From Scardovia wiggsiae F0424 (GTDB lineage: Bacteria; Actinomycetota; Actinomycetes; Actinomycetales; Bifidobacteriaceae), in NCBI RefSeq assembly GCF_000269605.1, contig NZ_AKCI01000001.1, forward strand, positions 558,001 through 622,000: a stretch of 64,000 nucleotides of DNA, given 5' to 3'. Of the stretch, positions 9,428 to 18,352 are shown piece after piece. The notes beneath the pieces are model-generated. The model had not been told where the DNA came from. It saw only the letters and a program-made list of their open reading frames with translations, and ran no database searches. The position numbers were made by a program, and so were the translations under genes. The number at the start of each line of letters is the position of its first letter. Within the stretch, counting starts at the first letter, position 1.

Positions 9428-10408
9428 ATGACAAAGGATGACCACTCTGCCGTTACGGACCTGGATGAGGCCGTAAACGCAATAAACAGGAAGACAGGCA
9501 GGAATATGCCTCAGGCGATAGCTACGGGGGCTATTCTTATTACGGTCATAACACTCAGTTTCCTTTTCAACCCTCAGCCGTTCATATGGCTGATCGTTAT
9601 ATTCATGGTGATCGGGCTGTGGGAGCTGCGGATCGATTTCGCTGTGGCAGGTCTGCGGATACCGGTAGCCGCTTTATGGGTATGTTCTGCGGCGGTACTT
9701 TTAGGGTGCTATTATGCGCCGGCGGGGTACCATTTCGCCGCGGCTGTGACCGGCATCATCATCACGCTTTTTATTGTCCTGCTATTTGCAAGTTTCAACC
9801 GGCAGCATTCAGAGCGGGCGGCGCGCGCAATACTTGCCAAAATCAATACAGGGATGGCGAACGATGCTACTGTTGACGACCTGCACGCTGCCAGGCCTCA
9901 GCGGTACCTCCACATTGCCGCTTCAATACTCACTGTATTCTATATACCTTTCCTTGCAAGTTTCATAGTGCTTCCCATAACAATGAAACACTATGTTGCG
10001 CATGCTGTCCTGCTTATTTTTATCCCGGCGCTGGGGGATACCGGGGGGCTCCTTTTTGGTGCTGTGCTGGGCAGGCATAAATTGTCTGAACGCATCTCTC
10101 CCAATAAAACAGTCGAAGGGATGATCGGGTCTGTCCTGTTTACTGTTGTGGGGACATTGGCTGTAGGGCTGTGCACATATACTATCGATGAGCTGAGATC
10201 CAAATGGTGGATCCTTCTTATCCTGGGGATACTGCTTGGCATAGCAGGGATGTTCGGCGACCTATGCGCATCCATGCTTAAACGTGACCTGGGGATCAAA
10301 GATATGGGACATCTTCTTAAAGGGCACGGGGGAGTGCTTGACAGGGTCGATTCCATCCTTATGTGTGCACCCGTGACCTTCTTCACTGTATTCTTCTTCG
10401 GGTTATAG
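9428..10408 (+). CDS. cdsA: Phosphatidate cytidylyltransferase
   Basis: 326 residues, an integral membrane protein with about eight hydrophobic segments. It makes CDP-diacylglycerol from phosphatidate and CTP, feeding both CDP-alcohol phosphatidyltransferases in this window. The family signature is intact near the C-terminus: MLKRDLGIKDMG followed by GHGGVLDRVDS. The first 35 residues are hydrophilic and presumably cytoplasmic. The stop is 12 bases before the preferred rlmN start. Confidence 0.93.
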   Translation: MTKDDHSAVTDLDEAVNAINRKTGRNMPQAIATGAILITVITLSFLFNPQPFIWLIVIFMVIGLWELRIDFAVAGLRIPVAALWVCSAAVLLGCYYAPAGYHFAAAVTGIIITLFIVLLFASFNRQHSERAARAILAKINTGMANDATVDDLHAARPQRYLHIAASILTVFYIPFLASFIVLPITMKHYVAHAVLLIFIPALGDTGGLLFGAVLGRHKLSERISPNKTVEGMIGSVLFTVVGTLAVGLCTYTIDELRSKWWILLILGILLGIAGMFGDLCASMLKRDLGIKDMGHLLKGHGGVLDRVDSILMCAPVTFFTVFFFGL

Positions 10409-10420
10409 GGAGAAATGCAT

Positions 10421-11617
10421 ATGCCTTCTTTACTATCCAGTGAGGCTGTCGAAACAGGTATAACGCCCGGCGGCACCACAGGTGCTTTCAGGGATGTCCT
10501 GTCTAAACATCATGCGCACAGGCGGAAACCGCCGGTACATTTCACAGATATGTCTGATGGCGAACGTGAAGAAGCGCTCAAAGAGCTGGGGTATCCGAAA
10601 TTCAGGGCAAGCCAGCTGGCGAGACATTATTTTTCCCATTGCACTACTGATGTTGCAGGCTACAGTGATTTCCCTCAGGACCAGGCCGGCACCGTGAAGC
10701 AGCGCTTCTTTCCCGATCTCATAACCCCTTTGCTTGAGCAGACTGCAGATAACGGGGCCACTATCAAAACTCTATGGCAGCTTTTCGACGGTTCCCGTAT
10801 TGAATCAGTCCTGATGAAATACCCGACGCGGACAACATTATGCATCTCCAGCCAGGTCGGCTGCGGTATGGGCTGTCCATTCTGCGCTACAGGACAGCTT
10901 GGGCTGACACGCAATATGTCTGCCGGAGAGATACTTGAGCAGGTACGGTATGCAGCGGCACAGGCAAGGGATGGGGCGCTTGGGGAACCCGCACGCCTGA
11001 GCAATATCGTTTTTATGGGCATGGGTGAGGCCCTGGGGAATTATAATGCCATGCTGAAAACTATCAGGCAGATAAGTGCCCTGCCTCCGCATGGTTTCGG
11101 GATATCAGCACGCAATATCACGGTATCGACAGTGGGGATCGTCCCCGGCATTAAAAAGCTTATGAATGAGCATATACCCGTACGTCTGGCTGTTTCCCTC
11201 CATGCGCCGAGTGATAAGCTCCGTGACGAACTTGTGCCCATGAATAAACGTTTCAATACGACGCAGGTCCTTGATGCTGCCCACGATTATTATATGGCTA
11301 CGAAACGCCGCGTAAGCATTGAATATGCCCTCATGAAGGGCATCAATGACCAGGCCGGGCATGCGCGGCTCCTTGCCAAACGGCTCAACCATTATGGGGA
11401 TGACTGGGTGCATGTTAACCCTATCCCGCTCAACCCTATTGAAGGATCCAGATGGACTGCTTCAAAGCCTGAAGATGAAGCCCGCTTTCTGGATATCCTG
11501 CATAATGCCGGTATTGCCGCTACACTGCGTGATACACGCGGGTCAGATATTGACGGCGCGTGCGGGCAGCTGGCGGCCAGGGTAAAAGATTCTGGTGTAC
11601 TCTGTACGGTACAGTAG
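10421..11617 (+). CDS. rlmN: 23S rRNA (adenine-C2)/tRNA methyltransferase RlmN
   Basis: 398 residues from the ATG at 10421. An in-frame ATG at 10415 is only 2 bases from the GGGAG site, so 10421 (8 bases away) is preferred. Radical-SAM enzyme methylating A2503 of 23S rRNA. The iron-sulfur motif CGMGCPFC (C-x3-C-x2-C) is present, with GMGEALGNYN for SAM binding and a C-terminal RDTRGSDIDGACGQL that holds the second methylation Cys region. Position between cdsA and lgt is unremarkable. Confidence 0.94.
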   Translation: MPSLLSSEAVETGITPGGTTGAFRDVLSKHHAHRRKPPVHFTDMSDGEREEALKELGYPKFRASQLARHYFSHCTTDVAGYSDFPQDQAGTVKQRFFPDLITPLLEQTADNGATIKTLWQLFDGSRIESVLMKYPTRTTLCISSQVGCGMGCPFCATGQLGLTRNMSAGEILEQVRYAAAQARDGALGEPARLSNIVFMGMGEALGNYNAMLKTIRQISALPPHGFGISARNITVSTVGIVPGIKKLMNEHIPVRLAVSLHAPSDKLRDELVPMNKRFNTTQVLDAAHDYYMATKRRVSIEYALMKGINDQAGHARLLAKRLNHYGDDWVHVNPIPLNPIEGSRWTASKPEDEARFLDILHNAGIAATLRDTRGSDIDGACGQLAARVKDSGVLCTVQ

Positions 11618-11650
11618 TGACAAAAGAGTATTTGATTAAAGAGGAAACCT

Positions 11651-12760
11651 ATGACGTTATCGACGATCCCATCACCACCCATTTCCAGCTTTTCTCTAGG
11701 CCCCCTGACTATACGGTTCTATGCCATTTTTATGCTTATCGCTATTGTGGCAGCAGTATGGGTCACGACTGTCAGATGGAAAAAGCTGGGCGGCACCTTT
11801 GACCAGATCTTTGATACCGCTATCGTAGCGGTGCCGTGCGGCATCATTGGGGCGCGCCTCTATCATGTGATAACAACTCCGCAGCTGTATTTTGGTTCTG
11901 AGGGGCATTTCGCAGATATCTTCAAAATATGGAACGGCGGACTTGGCATATGGGGGGCCGTGGTATTGGGAGGTCTTGGGGCCTGGGCGTGGTGCAGGCA
12001 CAGGCATTATCCCATGGCTATCCTTGCAGACTCTATCGCCCCGGCGCTGCTCATTGCCCAGGCGATCGGACGTTTAGGGAATTACTTCAACCAGGAACTT
12101 TACGGATCATGCACGGACCTTCCATGGGGCCTGACTGTTACCAGTTCATCCTATGATAATCCCGGTTCCTGCGGCATCCACGGCCCGTTCCATCCGACTT
12201 TCCTTTATGAAATGATCTGGAACCTGATTGGGGCAGCGATCCTCATCGGTATGACCCGGCACATACAGAAACGCTTCAGGGCAGGGAGCACTTTCGCCCT
12301 CTATGTTATGTGGTATACGCTCGGGCGCACATGGATCGAGGCCCTGCGCATCGATTATGCAGTAAAGGTGCTTGGCCTGCGGGTCAATATCTGGGTATCC
12401 ATCTGCGTTTTCGTCGCTGCGGCAGTAGCATTCGTCCTTATCCAGCGGTACTCAGCGACAACTTCCGTCCTTGCCGAAAAACTCAAAAGTGTTACAGAGC
12501 TTGAAGGGGAAGTGCAGAGCGGCTCTATGACACCTTCAGACCTCAGGGACCGGTACAAAGAGGAAAATGCAGCTGCCCACAGCGAGAACAGGGCTAAACG
12601 GGAGCAGAAACGCAAAGAGTACGCTGCCAGGAGAGCTGAATACGAGCATGCCAAAGAGCGGGTACTGGCACGTAAAAAAGCTGAAAAAGAGGCTGGGGAT
12701 AAAGATGCTGCCAGGGATACAGAAACAGCTGACCATGAAGATGCGGAAACCGAAAAATAA
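11651..12760 (+). CDS. lgt: Prolipoprotein diacylglyceryl transferase
   Basis: 369 residues with seven predicted membrane segments. It transfers diacylglycerol to the lipobox Cys of prelipoproteins, so it would process the lipoprotein encoded at 1-1235. The Lgt signature GRLGNYFNQELYG is intact, as are ARLYHVI and HPTFLYEM. After the last membrane helix a charged tail of about 95 residues rich in Lys, Glu, Ala and Arg extends into the cytoplasm, longer than in the basic family but common in actinobacteria. AAAGAGGAAA serves as ribosome binding site. Confidence 0.95.
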   Translation: MTLSTIPSPPISSFSLGPLTIRFYAIFMLIAIVAAVWVTTVRWKKLGGTFDQIFDTAIVAVPCGIIGARLYHVITTPQLYFGSEGHFADIFKIWNGGLGIWGAVVLGGLGAWAWCRHRHYPMAILADSIAPALLIAQAIGRLGNYFNQELYGSCTDLPWGLTVTSSSYDNPGSCGIHGPFHPTFLYEMIWNLIGAAILIGMTRHIQKRFRAGSTFALYVMWYTLGRTWIEALRIDYAVKVLGLRVNIWVSICVFVAAAVAFVLIQRYSATTSVLAEKLKSVTELEGEVQSGSMTPSDLRDRYKEENAAAHSENRAKREQKRKEYAARRAEYEHAKERVLARKKAEKEAGDKDAARDTETADHEDAETEK

Positions 12761-12799
12761 CATATAGCCGTGTCGGTCATAGTAATTAGAATTAGCTGT

Positions 12800-13465
12800 A
12801 TGACTATTCAAATTGCGCCGAGTATACTTTCAGCAGATTTTGTGAACCTGGAAAACGAACTGAACGCCATCAGGAGCGCAGACCTGGTCCATGTTGATGT
12901 GATGGATCACCATTTCGTCCCCAACCTTACCCTGGGCGAACCGATAGTCAAAAGGATCTGCGAAGTATCACCCATACCGGTTGACGTCCATCTTATGATA
13001 GAGGATCCTGACCGCTGGGCACCCGAGTTTGCCCGGTGCGGTGCGAAGTCAGTAACGTTCCATATGGGGGCAACCCATGCGCCGGTCCGGCTGGCCCGGC
13101 AGCTTCACGATATGGGAGTAAAAGCATGTTTTGCCGCCCGTCCTGCGGAACCGGTGGAACCTATTTTTGACATACTTGAAGAATTCGATATGGTCCTTAT
13201 TATGACTGTGGAGCCGGGGTTCGGCGGCCAGAAATTCCTTGTTAACCAGATGGGCAAAGTACGCCGTCTGCGCGATGAGATATCATCACGCCATCTTGAC
13301 ACCGATATCCAGGTAGACGGGGGAGTGAGCCCTTCAACAGCCCATATAGTTGCAGAAGCAGGCGCAAATGTGCTTGTTGCAGGGTCAGCGGTGTATGGCG
13401 CTGACAGCCCTGCAGATGCTATCGCCTCCATCCGGCGCAAAGCACAGGAAGCATTCCGAGGTTAG
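12800..13465 (+). CDS. rpe: Ribulose-phosphate 3-epimerase
   Basis: 221 residues. The conserved start MTIQIAPSILSADF is at 12800; the open frame extends to GTG 12770 without support. It interconverts ribulose 5-phosphate and xylulose 5-phosphate, the substrate of the bifid shunt phosphoketolase. TIM-barrel motifs: HVDVMDHHFVPN, DVHLMIEDP, MTVEPGFGGQKF and QVDGGV. No Shine-Dalgarno is visible; TAGAAT 8 bases upstream could be the -10 of a leaderless mRNA (weak). Confidence 0.95.
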   Translation: MTIQIAPSILSADFVNLENELNAIRSADLVHVDVMDHHFVPNLTLGEPIVKRICEVSPIPVDVHLMIEDPDRWAPEFARCGAKSVTFHMGATHAPVRLARQLHDMGVKACFAARPAEPVEPIFDILEEFDMVLIMTVEPGFGGQKFLVNQMGKVRRLRDEISSRHLDTDIQVDGGVSPSTAHIVAEAGANVLVAGSAVYGADSPADAIASIRRKAQEAFRG

Positions 13466-13490
13466 GACAGAAAGAAAGATCTGAAATCAG

Positions 13491-14159
13491 TTGAGAATTA
13501 CCGGGGAGCAGCGACTGCAGATGAAATGGCCACATAATACGGATAAGAGCGGGCTCAATGCTGCCGATGAACAGCAGCTCAGGCCGCGGGACATTATTTT
13601 CACTATACCAAATTTCATCAGCCTGCTGCGCCTTATATCGATACCTCTGATTGCTTATATGATCTATACTGACCGTAAGTGGGCAGCCCTTATCATCCTT
13701 GCATTATCGGCGTTATCTGACTGGCTCGACGGTTTCCTCGCACGCAGGATGCATCAGATCAGCAAAATAGGGCAGCTGCTTGACCCTCTGGCTGACCGGC
13801 TCCTTATATTCTGCTCAGTGCTCGTTTTCGGCATGGCCGGGCTTTTGCCGTGGTGGCTGCTTATTGCGATAGGGCTCAGGGATCTGGTCATGCTTATTGA
13901 GGTACTCGTTATCGCACAGTTTGGATACGGCCCGCTGCCGGTGCATTTTGCGGGAAAGACCGGTACGGCGCTGCTGATGATTGCCATCCCCGCACTGATA
14001 GTAGCGGATCTGGGGCAGGGCTACATTTTCGCGTCCCTCCATCTCGCAGCGGTAGCCTGCAGTATCTGGGGCGTCGTACTCTACTGGGTCGCCGGGCTTA
14101 TCTATTTAAAGCAGGGGTATGACATCCTTCATATTCAGCGCGTCCGGGAGCAGTCCTGA
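13491..14159 (+). CDS. pgsA: CDP-alcohol phosphatidyltransferase (PgsA2-like)
   Basis: 222 residues from TTG 13491, or 212 from ATG 13521; the start is not settled. Integral membrane enzyme using CDP-diacylglycerol, probably CDP-diacylglycerol-glycerol-3-phosphate phosphatidyltransferase. The full catalytic motif DGFLAR-x8-G-x3-D-x3-D is present around residues 84-106, with all acidic residues and the Arg. It heads the block pgsA-DUF881-sbp-DUF881-FHA-merR, which matches the Mycobacterium tuberculosis Rv1822-Rv1828 order except that gcvH is absent. The next gene starts 2 bases after its stop. Confidence 0.88.
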   Translation: MRITGEQRLQMKWPHNTDKSGLNAADEQQLRPRDIIFTIPNFISLLRLISIPLIAYMIYTDRKWAALIILALSALSDWLDGFLARRMHQISKIGQLLDPLADRLLIFCSVLVFGMAGLLPWWLLIAIGLRDLVMLIEVLVIAQFGYGPLPVHFAGKTGTALLMIAIPALIVADLGQGYIFASLHLAAVACSIWGVVLYWVAGLIYLKQGYDILHIQRVREQS

Positions 14160-14161
14160 CT

Positions 14162-15283
14162 ATGGCTGCGCAGAAACCGCAAAAGCCCCTGCATCCTGAC
14201 AGGTTTCCGGCTAACAGGCTTAAAAGGAGGAAAACCAGCGAAGGGCTTTTTGACGATCCCTGGGAGCCCGATACTGCGTTATTCATACAGCCGGCCGAGC
14301 CACGGGACGATTCAATATACCTTGATACTGCTGCGGAGGACGTAGACAGTCTCCAAACATTCCTTCCTGTTTCACAGGCAGTCCGGAGAAGGTCAGCCTT
14401 TTCTGCATCAGCCGCAGGCCTTCTCCGTTACGAAATCACCGAGAATACGATGGGAGCAGGGCATACGGGCGGATGCCATTCATCTTCGCAGCTTCTTGAT
14501 GACCTCATCAACCACCCCATGGACCAGATGTATGATGATTCGATGCTTACCGCAAAACGTACGGGGAAAGCCGGGACATGGGTGATGCGGGCACTCAGCT
14601 TTATTTTATGTGTTGTTATTGGCGTTGTCGGCACGCAGGCAGTAAAACTGCTGCAGAGGAACACCCGCGCGAAAGTCCGGGGTGCCCTCAGCGCGCAGGT
14701 CAGCAATGCGAACGAACACCAGAAAAAACTTTTAGCTGAGGTGACTTCTGCGCAGCAGCGGTTAAACAAGCTTACCGAATCTGTAGATAATTTTGAGCTG
14801 TCACAGAGGCAGAAAGAAGATAACTTCTCAGCCGCACTGACCAAGATTGAGGGGCCGGGATTACGGATAGTTATCACCAACCCTTCCTCTGATACTTCAG
14901 CGGATGACCAGGGCGGCAACCGCACTTCAGCAGGGCAGGCCAAACAGTCCCTCAGCGATGAGCAGATGCAGATCATCATCTCCAGGCTGTGGGCATATAA
15001 GGCTGATGGTATTGCGATCAACGGTATCAGGCTTGGGCTGCAGAGCTCCATACGGCTGGCGGGCAACAATATCCTCATCGGGACAACACCCATTACAAGC
15101 CCCTATACTATTGAGGCAATAGGGAACGCGCGCGAACTGTCTGCGGCTATTGACGCTGAGCATAATCCGAGGTTCAATGAAATGCTGAGAAAGTATGGCA
15201 TATCGGTTACTATTTCCAATCAGCGGAGTTTAACGCTGCCGGCTGCAGGAATGGTCAAAATCAATTACGCAAAGGAGAAATGA
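14162..15283 (+). CDS. DUF881 domain membrane protein (Rv1823-like)
   Basis: 373 residues. A hydrophilic N-terminal region of about 135 residues is followed by one membrane segment (about 140-160), a coiled-coil stretch (about 170-215) and a DUF881 domain outside the membrane with FSAALTKIEGPGLRIVITNP, WAYKADGIAINGIRL, and ITSPYTIEAIG. Function is unknown; in actinobacteria these proteins come as a pair flanking a small basic membrane protein, as here, and are suspected to act at the cell envelope or division site. It is 2 bases after pgsA and 1 base before sbp, so clearly in one operon. Confidence 0.85.
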   Translation: MAAQKPQKPLHPDRFPANRLKRRKTSEGLFDDPWEPDTALFIQPAEPRDDSIYLDTAAEDVDSLQTFLPVSQAVRRRSAFSASAAGLLRYEITENTMGAGHTGGCHSSSQLLDDLINHPMDQMYDDSMLTAKRTGKAGTWVMRALSFILCVVIGVVGTQAVKLLQRNTRAKVRGALSAQVSNANEHQKKLLAEVTSAQQRLNKLTESVDNFELSQRQKEDNFSAALTKIEGPGLRIVITNPSSDTSADDQGGNRTSAGQAKQSLSDEQMQIIISRLWAYKADGIAINGIRLGLQSSIRLAGNNILIGTTPITSPYTIEAIGNARELSAAIDAEHNPRFNEMLRKYGISVTISNQRSLTLPAAGMVKINYAKEK

Positions 15284-15284
15284 T

Positions 15285-15617
15285 ATGGCAGCAATTCTGG
15301 GTCTTATAGCTGGCGTTGTGGCCGGGATTTTCTTCCAGCCCAATATCCCTATCTGGCTGCAGCCATACCTGCCAATAATGGTCGTTGCAGCACTTGATGC
15401 CCTCCTGGGGGCGGCCCGGTCATATTTTGAGCGCAATTTCAGCGATCGGGTTTTTATCATTTCTTTTATTGCTAATGTCATAACCGCAGTGCTTCTGGTA
15501 TTTTTAGGTTCCCAGCTTGGTGTCGGTTCCCAGCTCACTACAGCAGTAATCGTCGTACTCGGTATCCGTATATTCTCCAATGTATCTGCTATCCGCCGGT
15601 ACATTTTCAGGGCATAG
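15285..15617 (+). CDS. sbp: Small basic protein, DUF1290 family
   Basis: 110 residues with three hydrophobic segments. Matches the small-basic-protein family (Rv1824, Bacillus Sbp next to division genes): GLIAGVVAGIFFQPNIP at the N-terminus, ALDALLGAARSYFER in the middle and FSNVSAIRRYIF at the end. AAAGGAG lies at the end of the preceding gene, with only 1 base between the TGA and this ATG. Role unknown; lies between the two DUF881 genes. Confidence 0.9.
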   Translation: MAAILGLIAGVVAGIFFQPNIPIWLQPYLPIMVVAALDALLGAARSYFERNFSDRVFIISFIANVITAVLLVFLGSQLGVGSQLTTAVIVVLGIRIFSNVSAIRRYIFRA

Positions 15618-15631
15618 GGGAGAGAGGCTTT

Positions 15632-16498
15632 ATGGCATCACAGGGTACAGGGCGGCAGGGCGCTCCGGAAGAAGACCCCAAAGGTATCAAGGGGATAACG
15701 GGCAGCAGCAAAGCAACGAATAGCCCGGAAGGCAGCACTGACGAAGCGGAAGCAACCACAGGCGCTTTTTCAGTGGTACCCAGAAGGCGCCTTATCCGGA
15801 TCCCCAGGATATCAAAAACAACCCGGAATAAGGTTGTGGCATCATTCATAATCTTTGCCCTTGGGGCTGCCCTTGGCTTCGGCTACATGTGGCAGAGGCG
15901 CAATACGGATACTACATATACCAATTTGAGTGAAGACGAACTGGTCAGGCTGCTTGATGAAACGAATACCCAGATCAGCAGGCTGGAAGCACAGAAATCC
16001 GCCCTCGCAGCACAGCTGGCTGCTATTCAGAAGGCTGCCAACAAACAGGAAGAGATCAACCGTATTGCCAAGGAAAATGAGCAGACTAACGGGATACTCT
16101 CGGGCAGGCTTCCCGCCCAGGGGCAGGGGATAACCATCACGATCACGCAGGGGCAGACGAAACTTTCTTCCGCTATCCTGTTCAGCGTTATTGAAGAGCT
16201 CCGCAATGCAGGGGCCGAGGTGATCGAATTCGACGGTGTGCGGATAGTCACGTCATCTTACGTGGTAGATACCGAGAACGGGCTTGAATGCGACGGCGTT
16301 ATTATTGGCAGCCCATTTGTCATCAAAGCTATCGGGAGTTCCACGACACTTCAGAATGCGATCGATATTGCGGGCGGGGTTGGCTCCAGGCTCAAGATCC
16401 AGTACGGTGCAACAGTTAAAGTAGAACAGTCGGATCAGGTCGTGATCAATGCAACAGCACGGCCGCAACAGAATAAGTACGCGAAAACGGTAGAATAG
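15632..16498 (+). CDS. DUF881 domain membrane protein (Rv1825-like)
   Basis: 288 residues. About 75 hydrophilic residues, one membrane segment (about 72-88), a coiled-coil with ETNTQISRLEAQKSALAAQL, then the DUF881 domain: LPAQGQGITITITQGQ, LRNAGAEVIEFDGVRI and ASGAT-like end. It is a paralogue of the protein at 14162-15283 and the two probably act together around the small basic protein. GGGAGAG precedes the ATG. The FHA gene starts 4 bases after its stop. Confidence 0.85.
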   Translation: MASQGTGRQGAPEEDPKGIKGITGSSKATNSPEGSTDEAEATTGAFSVVPRRRLIRIPRISKTTRNKVVASFIIFALGAALGFGYMWQRRNTDTTYTNLSEDELVRLLDETNTQISRLEAQKSALAAQLAAIQKAANKQEEINRIAKENEQTNGILSGRLPAQGQGITITITQGQTKLSSAILFSVIEELRNAGAEVIEFDGVRIVTSSYVVDTENGLECDGVIIGSPFVIKAIGSSTTLQNAIDIAGGVGSRLKIQYGATVKVEQSDQVVINATARPQQNKYAKTVE

Positions 16499-16502
16499 AA
16501 GT

Positions 16503-16946
16503 ATGACTGATCCAATACCATCTGCAGGCGAAACAACAAGCATAGGGATGCCGGCAATCAACATGTCGCCGGTTACAACTGCCGGACAGCGCCCCCTTAC
16601 GAAAGAAGATATTGAAACCATTGCAAAACTTGATGCGGCTTCCGCGCTTCTTATCTCTACACGGGGACCGCTCGCCGGATCCCGGTACCTGCTGGATGAG
16701 GAGACAGTGCGTGTGGGGCGTGATCCGCATGAGGATATTATGCTTGATGACGGTACAGTTTCCCGCTCGCATGCTGTATTTACCCGCGTTGATGGGCGAT
16801 ACCACATCACTGACAGCGGAAGTCTGAACGGTACATACGTGAACCGGGAACGTGTTGACGATACCGTATTACGCAATGGCGATGAAATTATGATAGGGAA
16901 GTACCGTTTCGTATTCTTCACAAAGTCTGCTGTTATTGCCCAATAG
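16503..16946 (+). CDS. FHA domain protein (GarA/OdhI-like)
   Basis: 147 residues. A flexible N-terminus of about 45 residues carries ETTSI at residues 10-14, matching the ETTS[IV] phosphorylation motif of mycobacterial GarA and corynebacterial OdhI, whose threonines are targets of PknB/PknG-type kinases. The FHA domain follows (about 50-140) with VGRDPHEDIML, SRSHA and SLNGTYVNRERV, the phosphothreonine-binding residues. GarA and OdhI control 2-oxoglutarate dehydrogenase and glutamate metabolism; the target here is unknown. In operon with the DUF881 genes. Confidence 0.88.
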   Translation: MTDPIPSAGETTSIGMPAINMSPVTTAGQRPLTKEDIETIAKLDAASALLISTRGPLAGSRYLLDEETVRVGRDPHEDIMLDDGTVSRSHAVFTRVDGRYHITDSGSLNGTYVNRERVDDTVLRNGDEIMIGKYRFVFFTKSAVIAQ

Positions 16947-17034
16947 TCCTTCACAATTAAGAGGATAAACTACAAGTAGGTAATTTAGTTACGTATACAG
17001 GATGCCTGCATAAGGCGTCAGAATAGAGGTTTGT

Positions 17035-17694
17035 ATGGCTGAGCATAATAAGCCGCAGCTGTCCCTGCACATCAGGCTTGAGGACCGCAAAGACCTTTCA
17101 GGGAAAGATGCTGTCCAGGGGGAACTGTTTGAATCAGCTGACCGGCAGGAAGACCTTAAAGGGTATAAAGGGCCTGTAGCTGCAGAAGTTGCGGGCATCA
17201 CATACAGGCAGCTGGATTACTGGGCCCGCAAGAAAATAGTAGAACCGTCCATCACGCCGTCGCACGGTTCAGGGTCACGGCGCCTGTATTCGTTCCGCGA
17301 TGTTGTGATCCTTTCGGTTTCAAAACGTCTCCTTGACGCAGGAGTCAACCTGCAGAATGTTAATAAGGCTATTACCTTTTTGATGACGTACAGCCTTACG
17401 GATCTGGAGCATATGATGATAGTATGCGATGGTGAGAGTGTTATGCAGTGCACGGATAACCACCAGATGCTGGATGTGATGAGCTCAGGACAGGCAGTTT
17501 TTGGCGTATCTGTTGCGGCAATCTGGCATAAGGTAGAAAATGACCTTAGCGCGCAGGATTATGTGGATATGAGGAACACCGGTGTCCGGGTACATTCCCA
17601 AAGCGTTATTGATGAGCTTGCGGAGCTCAGGCAGCGCAAACGTATTGAAGCACAGCGCGCACAGCGTGAATATCAGCATGCACAGGGTTTATAA
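17035..17694 (+). CDS. MerR family transcriptional regulator (Rv1828-like)
   Basis: 219 residues. An extended N-terminus of about 45 residues precedes the winged helix-turn-helix: AAEVAGITYRQLDYWARKKIVEPS, a wing with GSGSRRLYSFRDV, then a dimerisation and effector part of about 110 residues. It resembles Rv1828 of M. tuberculosis in both sequence type and neighbourhood. No metal-binding Cys cluster is seen. AGAGG precedes the ATG. The 88-base gap after the FHA gene is A+T-rich and may hold its own promoter. Confidence 0.85.
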   Translation: MAEHNKPQLSLHIRLEDRKDLSGKDAVQGELFESADRQEDLKGYKGPVAAEVAGITYRQLDYWARKKIVEPSITPSHGSGSRRLYSFRDVVILSVSKRLLDAGVNLQNVNKAITFLMTYSLTDLEHMMIVCDGESVMQCTDNHQMLDVMSSGQAVFGVSVAAIWHKVENDLSAQDYVDMRNTGVRVHSQSVIDELAELRQRKRIEAQRAQREYQHAQGL

Positions 17695-17715
17695 CTGTAA
17701 AATTTTAAAGTACTA

Positions 17716-17752
17716 AAAATGGGCTGGCTGCCAAAGGCAAGCCCATTTTTTG
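17716..17752 (+). terminator. Terminator of the pgsA-merR block
   Basis: AATGGGCT (17718-17725) pairs with AGCCCATT (17740-17747), with an inner TGCC/GGCA helix, followed by TTTTT. The rest of the gap to rbpA (17753-17941) is A+T-rich with no further gene or clear structure seen. Confidence 0.82.
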
Positions 17753-17941
17753 TGTTCTATGTGCTGGTCTGCTTAGAGCACTGTGCGTTAAACGTTGCAG
17801 GAAATCAGGGAAGTACAGGAGACTTTTACGTGTCGATCTATTTTCCAGGGAGCCATGCGAACTTATCTAATCTGACATAACATACATTATCGGCTTACTC
17901 GTCGAAAATTACTAAATATATAAATTATGGCCTTTATCTGT

Positions 17942-18289
17942 TTACTCGTAATCCGGTATCCAGCCTTCATTATGCATGGCAAGACGCTTATCCAGCAGAT
18001 CTGAAAGCTCTTCAATACTGCGGCGCTCCAGAAGCATATCCCAGTGGGTACGCTGAGGTTTCGCAGATTCATCAGATTCAGTTTCTTCAGTATTCTCACG
18101 ATGCGCGATCTGGCCGCAGCGGCATTCCCATGTTTCCGGCTCTTCAACGCCAACAGCTAAAGGAAGGATCGTACGATGTCCCTGAGGGCATACATAAACG
18201 ACTTCATGGCGTGCAGCGAAATCCACGTTATCGTCCGACTCCAGTGATTTTGCACCTATACTCATACCTCGTAATGAACGCTCTGCCAT
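17942..18289 (-). CDS. rbpA: RNA polymerase-binding protein RbpA
   Basis: 115 residues. Actinobacterial general factor that binds the sigma factor and stabilises open complexes. The N-terminal tail MAERSLRGMSIGAKSLE is typical, the core holds four potential zinc ligands (C34, H38, C56, C58), and the C-terminal sigma-interaction domain RTHWDMLLERRSIEEL is nearly identical to that of M. tuberculosis. AAGGAGG precedes the ATG. The 62-base gap to helY holds a sigma-H/sigma-R-like promoter and a 12-base palindrome. Confidence 0.97.
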   Translation of the reverse strand: MAERSLRGMSIGAKSLESDDNVDFAARHEVVYVCPQGHRTILPLAVGVEEPETWECRCGQIAHRENTEETESDESAKPQRTHWDMLLERRSIEELSDLLDKRLAMHNEGWIPDYE

Positions 18290-18299
18290 AAGGCCTCCT

Positions 18300-18352
18300 T
18301 GTTACGTAACACAACAACTTTACTAAAACAGCGCGACTCACACAATATTCCC
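18300..18352 (-). promoter_or_regulatory. Sigma-H/sigma-R-like rbpA promoter and palindrome
   Basis: On the minus strand GGAAT (18351-18347), 17 bases, then GTT (18329-18327) match the GGAAT-N16-18-GTT pattern of thiol-oxidative-stress ECF sigma factors. In Streptomyces rbpA is known to be under sigma-R. The palindrome TGTTACGTAACA (18300-18311) lies between this promoter and the ribosome binding site and could be an operator. The -35 overlaps the helY stop codon. Confidence 0.5.
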
